Below the pieces are notes generated by a model. It saw nothing but the letters and a program-made list of their open reading frames with translations. It had not been told where the DNA came from and searched no databases. A DNA stretch of 64,000 bases, taken from positions 4,743,501 to 4,807,500 of the forward strand of contig NZ_CP014301.1 of NCBI RefSeq assembly GCF_001562255.1, given 5' to 3'. The stretch is from Bosea sp. PAMC 26642 (GTDB lineage: Bacteria; Pseudomonadota; Alphaproteobacteria; Rhizobiales; Beijerinckiaceae). A program made the position numbers and the translations under genes. Numbering within the stretch: position 1 is the first letter of the stretch; each line of letters starts with the position of its first letter. Positions 56,531 through 64,000 of the stretch are shown here, one piece after another.

Positions 56531-57235
56531 ATGAACGCCGTCGATGGGGGGGATAATACAACCGTTCAGCACGTCGTCGATCGGCTCTTGCCGGTTGCGT
56601 CACGTGTCCGCCTGAAAGACGGCGTCTCGCTTGATCATGAGAGCGACATCTACTTTCCGCTGGATGGCGTCGTTACGCTGACCTTGTCGCGCGACGACTC
56701 GCGTTTCCAGATCGGCTTCGCGCGCCGGGGCGACGCGATTGGGCTTCAGACCCTGTTCGTTCCCGACTTCCCGCTCGTCGTCGCGACCGTGTTGCGGGGC
56801 GGCACATTCGTTCGGGTCGCTCCGGATGTTCTCCACCGGCTGATGACCGAAGAGCCCGTATTCCGCGACCGGCTGTCGACTTATGCGATGCACGCAATGG
56901 GGCGGTACCTGTCGGAAGCGGCCGGAGCACTCGCATTGTCGCTCGAGCAAAGAGTGGCCAGGTGGATCACGCTGTGCCGACGCGCCCTCGATGACGACAT
57001 CCTGCCGGTAACGCATGAGGGGATTGCCGAGGCCCTGGGCGTGCGTCGATCTGGCGTGACTGTGGCGTTGCACGTGCTCGAAGGGCAGAGGCTCATCCGA
57101 TCCAGGCGGGGCCGCATCGACGTGCTGGACCGGGAAGGACTGCGATCCTTCGCGACCTCCGGGCGGCGCAAGCCGGCTAAGAACCCAGCCGGTCACGACG
57201 TCGGCCCCCGTTCGCGGGCGGGGTGCCGCTGTTGA
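56531..57235 (+). CDS. Crp/Fnr-type transcriptional regulator
   Basis: 234 residues from ATG 56531 with AAAGGAGG upstream. A shortened effector barrel (about 10-130, DHESDIYFPLDGVVTLTL, GDAIGLQTLF) and a C-terminal winged helix (about 150-215, THEGIAEALGVRRSGVTVAL). No ligand cysteines. 92 bases after the ClpP-like gene and convergent with the Mn catalase. Members of this group in rhizobia are often stress-induced. Confidence 0.87.
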   Translation: MNAVDGGDNTTVQHVVDRLLPVASRVRLKDGVSLDHESDIYFPLDGVVTLTLSRDDSRFQIGFARRGDAIGLQTLFVPDFPLVVATVLRGGTFVRVAPDVLHRLMTEEPVFRDRLSTYAMHAMGRYLSEAAGALALSLEQRVARWITLCRRALDDDILPVTHEGIAEALGVRRSGVTVALHVLEGQRLIRSRRGRIDVLDREGLRSFATSGRRKPAKNPAGHDVGPRSRAGCRC

Positions 57236-57385
57236 GGTATTTTGATCCCCCAGCGGCAGGCATTACGAGATGATCATCCATCGATGTCATCGATCTGATG
57301 GTCGCCGCCCGGTCTGAAATTCTGGAGAGGCGGATCGTAGACCGCATTATGCTGATGGTCGATCGAGACGGAGATGAGGACGGAC

Positions 57386-57411
57386 GGCAGCCGGCCAAAA
57401 GCCCGGCTGCC
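57386..57411. terminator. hairpin between Crp-type and catalase genes
   Basis: GGCAGCCGG, eight bases, CCGGCTGCC: nine exact pairs, just past the catalase stop (57420) on the minus strand and between convergent genes. No T-run. Confidence 0.45.
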
Positions 57412-57419
57412 TGTCGTGA

Positions 57420-58343
57420 TCAGCGGGACTTCTTGTAGAGCTTCTCGGCAATCTCGAACATTTCCTCCGGCGCATAGTCCGGCGTGAAGGCCGAAGGAAC
57501 GCAGGTGAGCTGATGGATCTTGCCGCCTTCCGGCATGCCGTCCACGACCTCGAGCTCGCCTTTGGGATCGCCCGGAAGCGCCATCTCGCCACCGCCCCAG
57601 ATGCCCGACATCGCCTTGTAGTCGTTGGGGCTGAAGGTGTAGAGGCGCCGATGCGAGCCCTCCTGAAGGTATTTTTGGCATTCCGGAATCTTGTCGAGGT
57701 TGATGTTGGGCGTCGGCAGCATCTTCTCGATCTCGACGCCGGTGATTTGCTTCAGCGCCAAGGCATAGGCGTGTGCGTGCACCGAGCCACGAACCAGCAG
57801 ATAGCCACAGACCTCGCGGCCGGTCGGGTCGGACAGGGTTTCGTAAACCCGCAGCTTGTGCAGCCGCGCTCCGCATTCGAGGTGGAAATTGTGCAGCAGA
57901 TCCGTCACGACATTGCCGGTCGTCGTGATGAAATCGTTGTTCCATGACACGCCGTTGCTGTTCACGGGTGTCGCGCCGCCGGCGTTCGAATAGAAGCCTG
58001 CTGCCAGCCTGATGTCCTTCATCAGTTCATGTGGCGCATCGGAGATGTCACCGCCATCGGCTTCGTCGCCGTCATTGTCGGGGCCGTTGTTGAGCATGGC
58101 GACGCCATTGCTGACGAGTTCGACGTGACCGAGTTCCTCCGCCGTAATGCTCGCGACGAGATGGTAGAACGGCTTCAGCTTGTCCTTGCTACGGAAATTG
58201 AAGCTCTGGAACATGTAGTTCCCGAGTGTGGACATTTCCCCATACTTGCCGCCGAGAAGCTCTTGGAGAGCGGCAGCTGCATTGGGGTCCTTCTTCTTCG
58301 GTGCCGGCAACTCGGCCTGCAATTTGTCGACGCGCATGAACAT
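57420..58343 (-). CDS. manganese catalase
   Basis: Non-heme dimanganese enzyme that dismutates hydrogen peroxide in the cytoplasm. 307 residues from ATG 58343 (AGGAGAG upstream). All five dimanganese ligands fall at the same numbers as in the Thermus enzyme: Glu36 (KYGE), Glu70 (TAEE), His73 (LGH), Glu155 (FHLE) and His188 (GSVH). An EcfG-type promoter ends 28 bases upstream, so it is probably induced in general stress. Confidence 0.95.
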   Translation of the reverse strand: MFMRVDKLQAELPAPKKKDPNAAAALQELLGGKYGEMSTLGNYMFQSFNFRSKDKLKPFYHLVASITAEELGHVELVSNGVAMLNNGPDNDGDEADGGDISDAPHELMKDIRLAAGFYSNAGGATPVNSNGVSWNNDFITTTGNVVTDLLHNFHLECGARLHKLRVYETLSDPTGREVCGYLLVRGSVHAHAYALALKQITGVEIEKMLPTPNINLDKIPECQKYLQEGSHRRLYTFSPNDYKAMSGIWGGGEMALPGDPKGELEVVDGMPEGGKIHQLTCVPSAFTPDYAPEEMFEIAEKLYKKSR

Positions 58344-58371
58344 CGTGGCTCTCCTGTGATTGTGGAGACGC

Positions 58372-58397
58372 AACACGCTCGGCTCATGCACCGTTCC
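58372..58397 (-). promoter_or_regulatory. EcfG-type promoter of the Mn catalase
   Basis: On the minus strand GGAAC at 58397-58393, 17-base spacer, TGTT at 58375-58372. One base off the CGTT form. The catalase ATG is 28 bases downstream. A second GGAAC-N16-GGTT at 58527-58503 is further off. Confidence 0.65.
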
Positions 58398-58551
58398 GGT
58401 TTCACGCCGGACCGTCGAAATGGGACGGTTCTCCGCTCACAGACTGAGGCTGTGAATTCGGATCGAAGCAGAACTCGCGTGCCAGCAGAAGCAAGCGCGT
58501 CGAACCCGGTCACAAGCCGCCGGTTCCATGCTGTCTTCAAAAATTCCGAGA

Positions 58552-58577
58552 GGAACATAATCGAGCATGTTGCTGTT
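58552..58577 (+). promoter_or_regulatory. EcfG-type promoter of the PepSY gene
   Basis: GGAAC at 58552-58556, 17-base spacer, TGTT at 58574-58577; same -10 form and spacing as the divergent catalase promoter. The ATG at 58620 is 42 bases downstream. Confidence 0.65.
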
Positions 58578-58619
58578 TGAATGGGCATTCGGCTCACGCC
58601 GCCTGCTTTGGAGATCATC

Positions 58620-58919
58620 ATGAAAACGTTTCTCATCACGACCTTGATCTGCACCGCGACCGCCTTTGGCGCAGTCGCGCAGACTGCGACAACGTCGCCC
58701 CAGCCCTCGCCGACGGCTCCTGCGGATGCCAATGCCCCACTGCCTGGCGCCAACAGCTTCACCGAAGGACAGGCCAAAAGCCGTCTGGAAGCCAATGGCT
58801 ACTCCGCCGTCATGGACCTCAAGAAGGATGATCAGGGCGTGTGGCGCGGCAAGGCCACCCATGAGGGGAAGTCGACCGCCGTATCCATCGACTACCGCGG
58901 CAATATCGTTCGCAACTGA
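58620..58919 (+). CDS. small secreted PepSY-like protein
   Basis: 99 residues from ATG 58620. Signal peptide MKTFLITTLICTATAFGAVAQ, cleavage near 21, then a Pro/Ala/Thr-rich linker and a PepSY-like fold (FTEGQAKSRLEANGYSAV, WRGKATHEGKSTAVSIDYRG). Periplasmic. Function unknown; PepSY folds often inhibit or chaperone other proteins. EcfG-type promoter upstream; the next gene follows by 35 bases and is probably co-transcribed. Confidence 0.8.
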   Translation: MKTFLITTLICTATAFGAVAQTATTSPQPSPTAPADANAPLPGANSFTEGQAKSRLEANGYSAVMDLKKDDQGVWRGKATHEGKSTAVSIDYRGNIVRN

Positions 58920-58954
58920 CCCATTTCGTTCCCACTTTCGATCAGGAGATTAGC

Positions 58955-59491
58955 ATGACCCAGACCATCACCCGATCCTACGAAACGCATGATGCCGCAT
59001 CGAGCGTCGTAGCCAACCTGGAAGCGGCCGGGACTTCCAGCTCTGATATCAGCGTGGTCAGCAACCACGCGGACGGCCGCGACAGCAATGCGCCCGAGGG
59101 CGCCGGGATCGGGGGTGTCGTTGGCGGTGCCGCGGGGCTGCTGGCTGGCCTCGGTATGCTTGCCATCCCCGGCATCGGTCCCGTCGTCGCAGCCGGTTGG
59201 CTGGCCAGCACTGCCGCGGGCGCTGCCGTTGGTGCCGCGACTGGTGGGCTCTTAGGCGCGCTGACGAGCGCGGGCGTCAGCGACGACGATGCCCATTATT
59301 ACGCGGAGACGGTGCGTCGGGGTGGCTCGGTCGTCTCCGTGCGCGCAGCCGATGACCGCGCTGCCAGCATCGAAGCGATCATGGACGGCGCATCACCGCT
59401 CGATCCGACAGCGCGGCGCGCCGAATATCAGCGTGACGGCTGGACACGTTTCGATGAGAATGCCGGGCCGTACCGTCCGCCCGTCGTCTGA
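58955..59491 (+). CDS. general-stress protein (YflT/GsiB-like N terminus, Gly-rich core)
   Basis: 178 residues. The N-terminal 45 residues (ITRSYETHDAASSVVANLEAAG, SDISVVSNH) resemble the general stress protein 17M/YflT domain; residues about 50-108 are a Gly/Ala-rich hydrophobic stretch that could be membrane-embedded (GIGGVVGGAAGLLAGLGML); the C terminus is charged (TARRAEYQRDGWTRFDENAG). Follows the PepSY gene and precedes a strong terminator. Function unknown; stress-linked by context. Confidence 0.78.
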   Translation: MTQTITRSYETHDAASSVVANLEAAGTSSSDISVVSNHADGRDSNAPEGAGIGGVVGGAAGLLAGLGMLAIPGIGPVVAAGWLASTAAGAAVGAATGGLLGALTSAGVSDDDAHYYAETVRRGGSVVSVRAADDRAASIEAIMDGASPLDPTARRAEYQRDGWTRFDENAGPYRPPVV

Positions 59492-59520
59492 GACGGCGCA
59501 TCTCGCCCGTGAGCTAAAGC

Positions 59521-59547
59521 AACCCTCGCAGCACAGCTGCGAGGGTT
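59521..59547 (+). terminator. perfect 12-pair terminator-like hairpin
   Basis: AACCCTCGCAGC, loop ACA, GCTGCGAGGGTT: all twelve pairs match. Lies 29 bases past the stop of the general-stress gene. The following bases (GTATCC) are a weak T-run. Confidence 0.7.
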
Positions 59548-59644
59548 GTATCCATTAAACCTGGACGCCACCGAAGCTGTCGATCGCACATCACGACGCA
59601 GATCAACGACGGTCGGCGCATTTTGGCATATGAGGAAAGCCACC

Positions 59645-60205
59645 ATGACAAATGAAGCCGATCTGATCGCTAGCGTTGCGACGAAGCATGGCGTTCCGGA
59701 TGACGCCGTGGCGGAAGCCTTGCGGGCGCTCCGGCGCGGAAATGGCACGATGGCTCAATTCTCCCATCCTGCATTCGGTGGGATGGCACAATGGTCGAGA
59801 GGCGGAATGAGCATGGTCGGCGACATGTTCAACAGCCGTACGAAAGCGACCTTCAATGCCGTGATGGAGGATTTGGCCGGGAGCTTGGCAGAACTGCACG
59901 ACCACGCCGATGTGGAGATACCGCAAAGCCCCAAGGGCGTTCGCGAGGCGGCGTCCGGTTCCGCCGATCGGTGGCCGCCGGATTTCGGCGCGCCCGCGTC
60001 GTCTGGCAGCCAGAACGACATGCGTTACGCATTCTTTCCGTCCGTGTGTCGCCTCGTCGTCGAAAGCAACGGCAGGCGCACGGTCTATGATACCGGCAGC
60101 CACAAGATCACGGGCGTTTCTCAGCAGCAGTCCGGCACCCAATCGCTAAAGTTCAGCAGCCAGGATGGTGACGTCCCTCTGGACGCGCTGGCCTTGGTGG
60201 TTTGA
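59645..60205 (+). CDS. hypothetical protein, stress region
   Basis: 186 residues from ATG 59645; ATG 59630 (MRKATM) is possible. Contains a helical N-terminal part (DLIASVATKHGVPDDAVAEALRALRRG), a Gly/Met-rich linker (GGMAQWSRGGMSMVGDMF), a helical segment (LAGSLAELHDHADV) and a beta-rich C terminus ending in LALVV. No family recognised. Its last bases overlap the start of an SDR remnant. Confidence 0.62.
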   Translation: MTNEADLIASVATKHGVPDDAVAEALRALRRGNGTMAQFSHPAFGGMAQWSRGGMSMVGDMFNSRTKATFNAVMEDLAGSLAELHDHADVEIPQSPKGVREAASGSADRWPPDFGAPASSGSQNDMRYAFFPSVCRLVVESNGRRTVYDTGSHKITGVSQQQSGTQSLKFSSQDGDVPLDALALVV

Positions 60206-60216
60206 CGCGTGATATG

Positions 60217-60438
60217 GAGAGGCGCGGAGCCGCCGTCGCGCCGGGACCGATCTGGACACCGCTGATCCCCTCGACGATGCCGGCCGATACGGTGGCCAAC
60301 TTCGGCAGGCAGTCTCCGATGAAGCGGCCCGGACAGCCGGCGGAACTCGCCGCCGCCTACGTCACGCTCGCAGACCCTCTGTCGAGCTACGTGTCGGGCG
60401 CCACGATCGCGGTAACCGGCGGTAGGCCGATTCTTTAG
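60217..60438 (+). pseudogene. C-terminal fragment of a short-chain dehydrogenase
   Basis: About 73 codons that read like the end of a YghA-type SDR: VAPGPIWTPLIPSTMP, RPGQPAELAAAYVTLA, SYVSGATIAVTGGRPI. The nucleotide-binding half and the YxxxK active site are missing, and the RVN before APGPIW is lost. No credible start codon of its own. Different subfamily from the SDR fragment at 50001. Confidence 0.72.
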
Positions 60439-60779
60439 GTTCCCCCGCTGGTGCAAAGCCGAAACAGCTTTCGCTCAGACTCGGATTCTTGCGAACTCTG
60501 GCTCCGGAAGACTGTCGTCCGGCCGCTAACCACCTGCGCGAAAACAGCAATCAGGCGCGTGAGGCACGACTGAACCGGCCCGGATTTCGAGGCCGCAGGA
60601 CATCTAACCGCAAATTCCAATGCCAGTGTGACCTGTCTGCACTGTCGCTCGAACCGCAAAGCGACCAAAAACTCCCTGCAACAGGCGCCGCCGTGCTGAC
60701 AGCACCGAACGCACGCGATTTCGCGCGTGGTTCGGTGCCGCGCTATTTTCCGTTTGCTTGAGACAGGAGGCTAGTCCGA
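60439..60779. other. gene-free stretch with a long hairpin
   Basis: 341 bases after the SDR remnant. I see no credible gene. Near its end, at 60702-60738, is a long inverted repeat, followed by a purine-rich AGGAGG before the next gene. Confidence 0.55.
60702..60738 (+). terminator. interrupted hairpin, terminator or leader structure
   Basis: GCACCGAAC pairs with GTTCGGTGC (nine pairs); inside, CACGCG pairs with CGCGTG after a bulge, six-base loop. Followed by a modest TATTTT. Could end the remnant transcript or fold in the leader of the gene at 60780. Confidence 0.4.
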
Positions 60780-61130
60780 ATGTTGATGTACATCACTCGT
60801 TTCAACCTGGCTCTTGCACGCCTCGGCATTCCCCCTGAGACGCTCCCGAGCAACCAGCGCGTCGAATTCCAGAGCGCTGGCGTCAAGGCGGGCCGGACGC
60901 CGCATGAGGCGGCTCTCGTCCTGCTGGCCGACTTGTCAGATACTATTCGCGCTGGGGCCACCCCTGCCCCCATCCCGAGATGGGTGAAGCGAGGGAAGGT
61001 TGATCTCGCCGACGCCGCTGTGGAGACCGCGATTGGCGATATCGGGTGGGACCCGGAGGACTTCCGCTCCTACGCAGCAAGCGAAGGAACCGGACAGTTG
61101 AACTGGCGATACAAACCCCAGTCGCAGTAG
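60780..61130 (+). CDS. hypothetical protein
   Basis: 116 residues from ATG 60780, with AGGAGG about 11 bases upstream. Helical N-terminal part (FNLALARLGIPPETLPSNQRVEF), a middle helix (TPHEAALVLLADLSDTI) and a basic C terminus ending LNWRYKPQSQ. No family recognised, no signal peptide. The degenerate DUF6894 copy follows by 9 bases. Confidence 0.58.
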   Translation: MLMYITRFNLALARLGIPPETLPSNQRVEFQSAGVKAGRTPHEAALVLLADLSDTIRAGATPAPIPRWVKRGKVDLADAAVETAIGDIGWDPEDFRSYAASEGTGQLNWRYKPQSQ

Positions 61131-61139
61131 GACGTAAGG

Positions 61140-61385
61140 TTGCAGGAGCAACGGGGCGCGCCCACGCCGAAGTTCTACTTCATCACCGAAGCCGACCAAA
61201 GGGTCGACGCGGATGAAGACGGCGTCGAGCTACCCGACGAAATCGCGACAAAAGACGAAGCTCAGAACGCGCGGTCCCTCCAGGGACAACTGTCCCTTAC
61301 CCATGTGCTCGTGAATTGGGAGCGATCCGGGGCTACGCCGCGGGCCGCCTGTCTTCACCGCGATGCGACGGCCGCAGCCGCCTGA
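61140..61385 (+). pseudogene. degenerate DUF6894-like copy 3
   Basis: Starts at a TTG and keeps the first half of the family: PKFYFITEAD, DADEDGVELPDEIATKDEAQNA, aligned with copies 1 and 2. After that the sequence changes to unrelated residues (RSLQGQLSLTHVLVNWERSG), where the C-terminal strands should be, suggesting a frameshift or deletion. Its 3' end overlaps the antisense gene at 61333. Confidence 0.62.
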
Positions 61386-61638
61386 TTTCTTTCAAGCGGC
61401 TGATCTCCAAGCGGAGCATTGTCACAGCCGATTCTCCGCGGGTTGATCGAATTCCCAGCTGGTTTGGATGTCCCTCATTAGGTGATCCCTCAAGCATCTC
61501 GGCCTGCATGGCGATTGGAAGACCGAGCAGGAACGCGACTTCACACTCGTGACGCCAAGCCTCACACGAGATTGGAATCATCCGTCCGGAGAATTCGGAC
61601 CACACAAGCTTCGGACCTTTATCGTCAAAGACGGGCAT
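61333..61638 (-). CDS. hypothetical small protein
   Basis: 101 residues from ATG 61638 (MPVFDDKGPKLVWSEF), GGAAA upstream; frame open to 61734. Noteworthy segment ISCEAWRHECEVAFLLGLPI, a wording I associate loosely with a small rhizobial DUF family, not firmly named. C terminus basic (LEISRLKEIRRLRPSHRGE). A weak EcfG-like GGAAC-N17-GGTT lies at 61698-61673. Confidence 0.55.
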   Translation of the reverse strand: MPVFDDKGPKLVWSEFSGRMIPISCEAWRHECEVAFLLGLPIAMQAEMLEGSPNEGHPNQLGIRSTRGESAVTMLRLEISRLKEIRRLRPSHRGEDRRPAA

Positions 61639-61839
61639 ATCGTGTTTCCTGAGTGGGCATCTTGCCGTGCTCAACCCACGCCTGGGTGGTTCAGTTCCTT
61701 CTACTCGCGAACCAGATGGAAAGAGCGGGAGCACCAGCGAGCCCGAGCCGAAGACGAGGGTTCAACAAGAGGTCGTCGGGTTTACGGCGCGGTAACCATC
61801 AGGAACGATGGTCGCTTTGCATTCACCGAAAGACATCCG

Positions 61840-62544
61840 ATGATCGATCGCCGCCGGTTTACATTGCCTATCCTCTCCTTCGCCGCAACAGGCCTCGTCG
61901 GCTGTGGCACTGGAAGCATTCTCGGGCTGCCCGACATCGGGCCGGGAAGGCGGAGCCTGACGACACGCACACTGCAGCGCGCAAACTATGCCGAACTGTA
62001 CGTTACCTACCCAGGCGAACGCTTTCGGGTGCCGGCAGTGGATTATAGGCAGATCGATCCTGGCTATCTTCGCCAGACTGTCGAATTTTCCGGCAACGAG
62101 GCGCCGGGATCGATCATCGTCGATCCAGCGTCGTACCATCTTTATTTCGTCGAAAAGCCGGGGGTTGCCACACGCTACGGCGTGGGCGTCGGTCGCGAAG
62201 GATTCGGCTGGTCCGGTGCTGCCAAGATCAATATGAAACGCGACTGGCCCGATTGGGTCCCGCCACGGGAAATGATCGAACGCGACCCCGAAATCAAAGA
62301 CAAGCTCGAAAAGACGCCCAGAGGTCTGGGCGTACTCGGCGGCCCAAAAAACCCGCTGGGAGCACGCGCCTTGTATCTTTTCGACGATAGCGGGGACATC
62401 GGCTATCGGATCCACGGTACGCTGGAGCCCTACACGGTCGGCACCAACGTCTCTTCGGGCTGCGTCCGGATGATCAACCAGGACATCATCCACCTCTACG
62501 CGCGCGTTTCGCCGGGTACACCGGTCACCGTGCTGGCGGCGTAA
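61840..62544 (+). CDS. L,D-transpeptidase (YkuD), probable lipoprotein
   Basis: Crosslinks peptidoglycan stems (3-3 links) or attaches proteins to them. 234 residues from ATG 61840. N terminus MIDRRRFTLPILSFAATGLVGC with lipobox LVGC (Cys22). YkuD domain from about 85: IIVDPASYHLYFVE, then the catalytic IHGT (His near 190) and SSGCVRM (Cys near 207). The gene stands alone on the plus strand; the frame upstream of 61840 is not coding. Confidence 0.9.
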   Translation: MIDRRRFTLPILSFAATGLVGCGTGSILGLPDIGPGRRSLTTRTLQRANYAELYVTYPGERFRVPAVDYRQIDPGYLRQTVEFSGNEAPGSIIVDPASYHLYFVEKPGVATRYGVGVGREGFGWSGAAKINMKRDWPDWVPPREMIERDPEIKDKLEKTPRGLGVLGGPKNPLGARALYLFDDSGDIGYRIHGTLEPYTVGTNVSSGCVRMINQDIIHLYARVSPGTPVTVLAA

Positions 62545-62725
62545 TCCGGCTGCGGGAAAGCCACTCTGGCGCGCCCCGTTGGCGTAAGCTCGGCGTGGCG
62601 CAAAGGCGTGCTGCTTGTCTGCTGCGAAGGGTGGATCCGATATCAACCCGTCCGGCCCTCGCCGGAGTTTGCCTCTGTGAAACGACTTTGAGGCATATCT
62701 GGTGGTCGGTTGTCCGGAGGTCCGC

Positions 62726-63412
62726 GTGGAAACGTCTCTCTACTTACCCGTGAAGAACTTCCTCGAAGGTCTCGGCTACACGATCAAGGGGGAGGTCGGG
62801 CGTTGCGATCTGGTCGGGCTCCGGGACGACGACCCGACCGTGGTCGTGATAGGCGAACTGAAACTGACCTTCAATCTCGAGCTCATCCTGCAAGGCGTGG
62901 ACCGGATGAGCCTTGGCGATGAAATCTGGCTGGCCGCTCAACTCTCGACCCGGGGCAAGGGGCGGGAAAGCGATCCGAGATATCGCAATCTCTGCCGGCG
63001 CCTCGGCTTCGGTTTGCTGGGCGTCGATCGGTCAGGCCGTGTCGATGTCCTCGTCTCCCCCGTGGCGCCCCTGCCGCGCAAGGATCCGCGACGACGTTCG
63101 CGACTGGTGGAGGAGCACAAACGACGTCGGGGCGATCCGTCCGCCGGAGGAGGCACGCGCCGGCCCGTCATGACCGCATATCGCCAGCAAGCGCTCTCCT
63201 GCGCGGCTGCGATGACCTCGCAGCCGCAGCGGCCGCGCGATCTCAAGCCATCATGTCCCGACGCGCAGAAGATCCTGCACCGGAACGTCTATGGCTGGTT
63301 CGAACGCAAGGAGCGGGGCGTTTATGTGCTCACTGAGACCGGCCACCATGCATTGGCAGGATGGCGACCGGAGCCTCCAGCGCATCCGAACGGCAACCCA
63401 ACATCCGCGTAG
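62726..63412 (+). CDS. DUF2161 (PD-(D/E)XK-like) protein
   Basis: 228 residues from GTG 62726, with GGAGG 5 bases upstream (in-frame GTG 62702 is less likely). DUF2161 pattern ETSLYLPVKNFLEGLGYTIKGEVGRCDLVG, VVVIGELKLTFNLELILQG: the Asp, the EXK (GELK) and the later helix match a PD-(D/E)XK nuclease-like core. A positively charged tail follows. Biological role of the family is unknown; genes occur singly in alphaproteobacteria. Confidence 0.8.
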   Translation: METSLYLPVKNFLEGLGYTIKGEVGRCDLVGLRDDDPTVVVIGELKLTFNLELILQGVDRMSLGDEIWLAAQLSTRGKGRESDPRYRNLCRRLGFGLLGVDRSGRVDVLVSPVAPLPRKDPRRRSRLVEEHKRRRGDPSAGGGTRRPVMTAYRQQALSCAAAMTSQPQRPRDLKPSCPDAQKILHRNVYGWFERKERGVYVLTETGHHALAGWRPEPPAHPNGNPTSA

Positions 63413-63525
63413 GAGCCGAGGCAACGTCGGCTCGCGGGCAGCAGTCCATATTCCGCTCTTGGCGCATTTCACCGGTCGGGCGACAGGCGTTTACGGCCCT
63501 TGTCATCCGCCTGATCGAGGTCATC

Positions 63526-64000
63526 TCATGGCGAGATGAAATGCGTCAGCTTGACGTTGAGATAGTCGTGGATCGCCTGCCGGCCACCTTCGCGTCCCAT
63601 GCCGGAATGATTGATGCCGCCGAACGGCGCCTCGGCATGGGCGATCATGAATGTGTTGATCCCGACCATGCCGGCGCTCAGGCCTGCACTCAGCGCTTCC
63701 GCATAGCGCGGGCTGCTGGTGAAGCCATAGGCGGCAAGCCCGTAGGGCGTGGAGTTCGCCCGCATGATCGCGTCGTCGAAATCGCGGAAGGTGGCGATCG
63801 GCGCCAGCGGGCCGAAGGGCTCGTCGCGCATGATGCGGGCGTCGTCGGGCACGTCGGCAAAGACGGTCGGCTCGAAATAGAAGCCCTTGTTGCGGCTGGC
63901 GGGCCGGTGTCCACCGGTGAGGCGACGCGCACCCGAGCTTTCCGTCTCGGCTGAGAGCGCTTCGACACGGTCACGTTGGCTCGCGAGCGTCAGCGGGCCC
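63526..64000 (-). CDS. NAD(P)-dependent aldehyde dehydrogenase, SSADH-like (5' end cut by window edge)
   Basis: About 157 C-terminal residues are visible; the frame is open to position 64000 and must continue. Motifs of the C-terminal half: GFYFEPTVFADVP, EPFGPLAPIATF (Glu of the family EIFGP motif), NSTPYGLAAYGFT and PFGGINHSGMGREGG, which last two fit the succinate-semialdehyde dehydrogenase branch (GabD-like). Catalytic Cys and Glu are outside the window. Confidence 0.85.
   Translation of the reverse strand, partial: GPLTLASQRDRVEALSAETESSGARRLTGGHRPASRNKGFYFEPTVFADVPDDARIMRDEPFGPLAPIATFRDFDDAIMRANSTPYGLAAYGFTSSPRYAEALSAGLSAGMVGINTFMIAHAEAPFGGINHSGMGREGGRQAIHDYLNVKLTHFISP

Overview
The window is about 65% GC and looks like the chromosome of an alphaproteobacterium of the order Hyphomicrobiales (Bosea-like). 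The signs are the family mix, a palindromic repeat of the kind common in Bradyrhizobium, Rhodopseudomonas and Bosea, promoters matching the alphaproteobacterial EcfG general-stress sigma factor, and a minCDE cluster. I see no rRNA, tRNA, CRISPR array or transposase. The taxonomic call is an inference from sequence style, not from a marker gene.

Positions 1-39239 form a dense catabolic region for cyclic amides, carbamoyl compounds and small peptides. A hydantoinase/dihydropyrimidinase and an N-carbamoyl-amino-acid hydrolase (minus) stand back to back with a TetR regulator and a complete branched-chain-amino-acid-type ABC transporter plus a GAF protein (plus). From 27557 down to 9405 comes a fifteen-gene, single-direction minus-strand train: a peptide-type ABC importer without its own ATPase, a creatininase-family amidohydrolase, a gamma-glutamyltransferase, a 2-hydroxyacid dehydrogenase, a LysR regulator, a nitrilase-family amidase, an RraA-like protein, a spermidine/putrescine-type ABC importer, HyuA/HyuB (ATP-dependent hydantoinase/oxoprolinase type) and an Ldh2-type dehydrogenase. 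Divergent to it (27761-39239, plus) are a GntR regulator, an M81/MlrC-type peptidase, two M20 hydrolases, a second peptide importer with a fused two-domain ATPase, and a second gamma-glutamyltransferase. Sigma-54-like -24/-12 elements precede three of the transporter units, which would fit nitrogen-limitation control.

Positions 39246-46845 hold small genes, several in paralogous copies: two SH3-like small proteins and two DUF6894-like proteins (a third, broken copy lies at 61140). Within this stretch are a cold-shock gene with a clear terminator, and a Crp-type regulator divergent from a hydantoin racemase and a second hydantoinase. Together with the first cluster the window therefore encodes racemase, hydantoinase and carbamoylase, the full D,L-hydantoin to amino-acid route. 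Positions 46893-49916 are a copper-export module (CueR-type promoter, copA, cueR). Positions 50001-53410 are a GntR-regulated sugar-acid module resembling rspAB. Positions 53512-55369 are minCDE.

Positions 55803-62544 are a stress and stationary-phase region: a ClpP-like protease, a Crp-type regulator, a manganese catalase whose five metal ligands fall at the same residue numbers as in Thermus, a PepSY protein, a glycine-rich general-stress protein and an L,D-transpeptidase lipoprotein. Four EcfG-type promoters (GGAAC-N16/17-YGTT) lie 26-43 bases upstream of start codons here and at 46.4 kb. Two SDR fragments (50001 and 60217) are gene remnants. The window ends in a DUF2161 protein and the 3' part of an aldehyde dehydrogenase.
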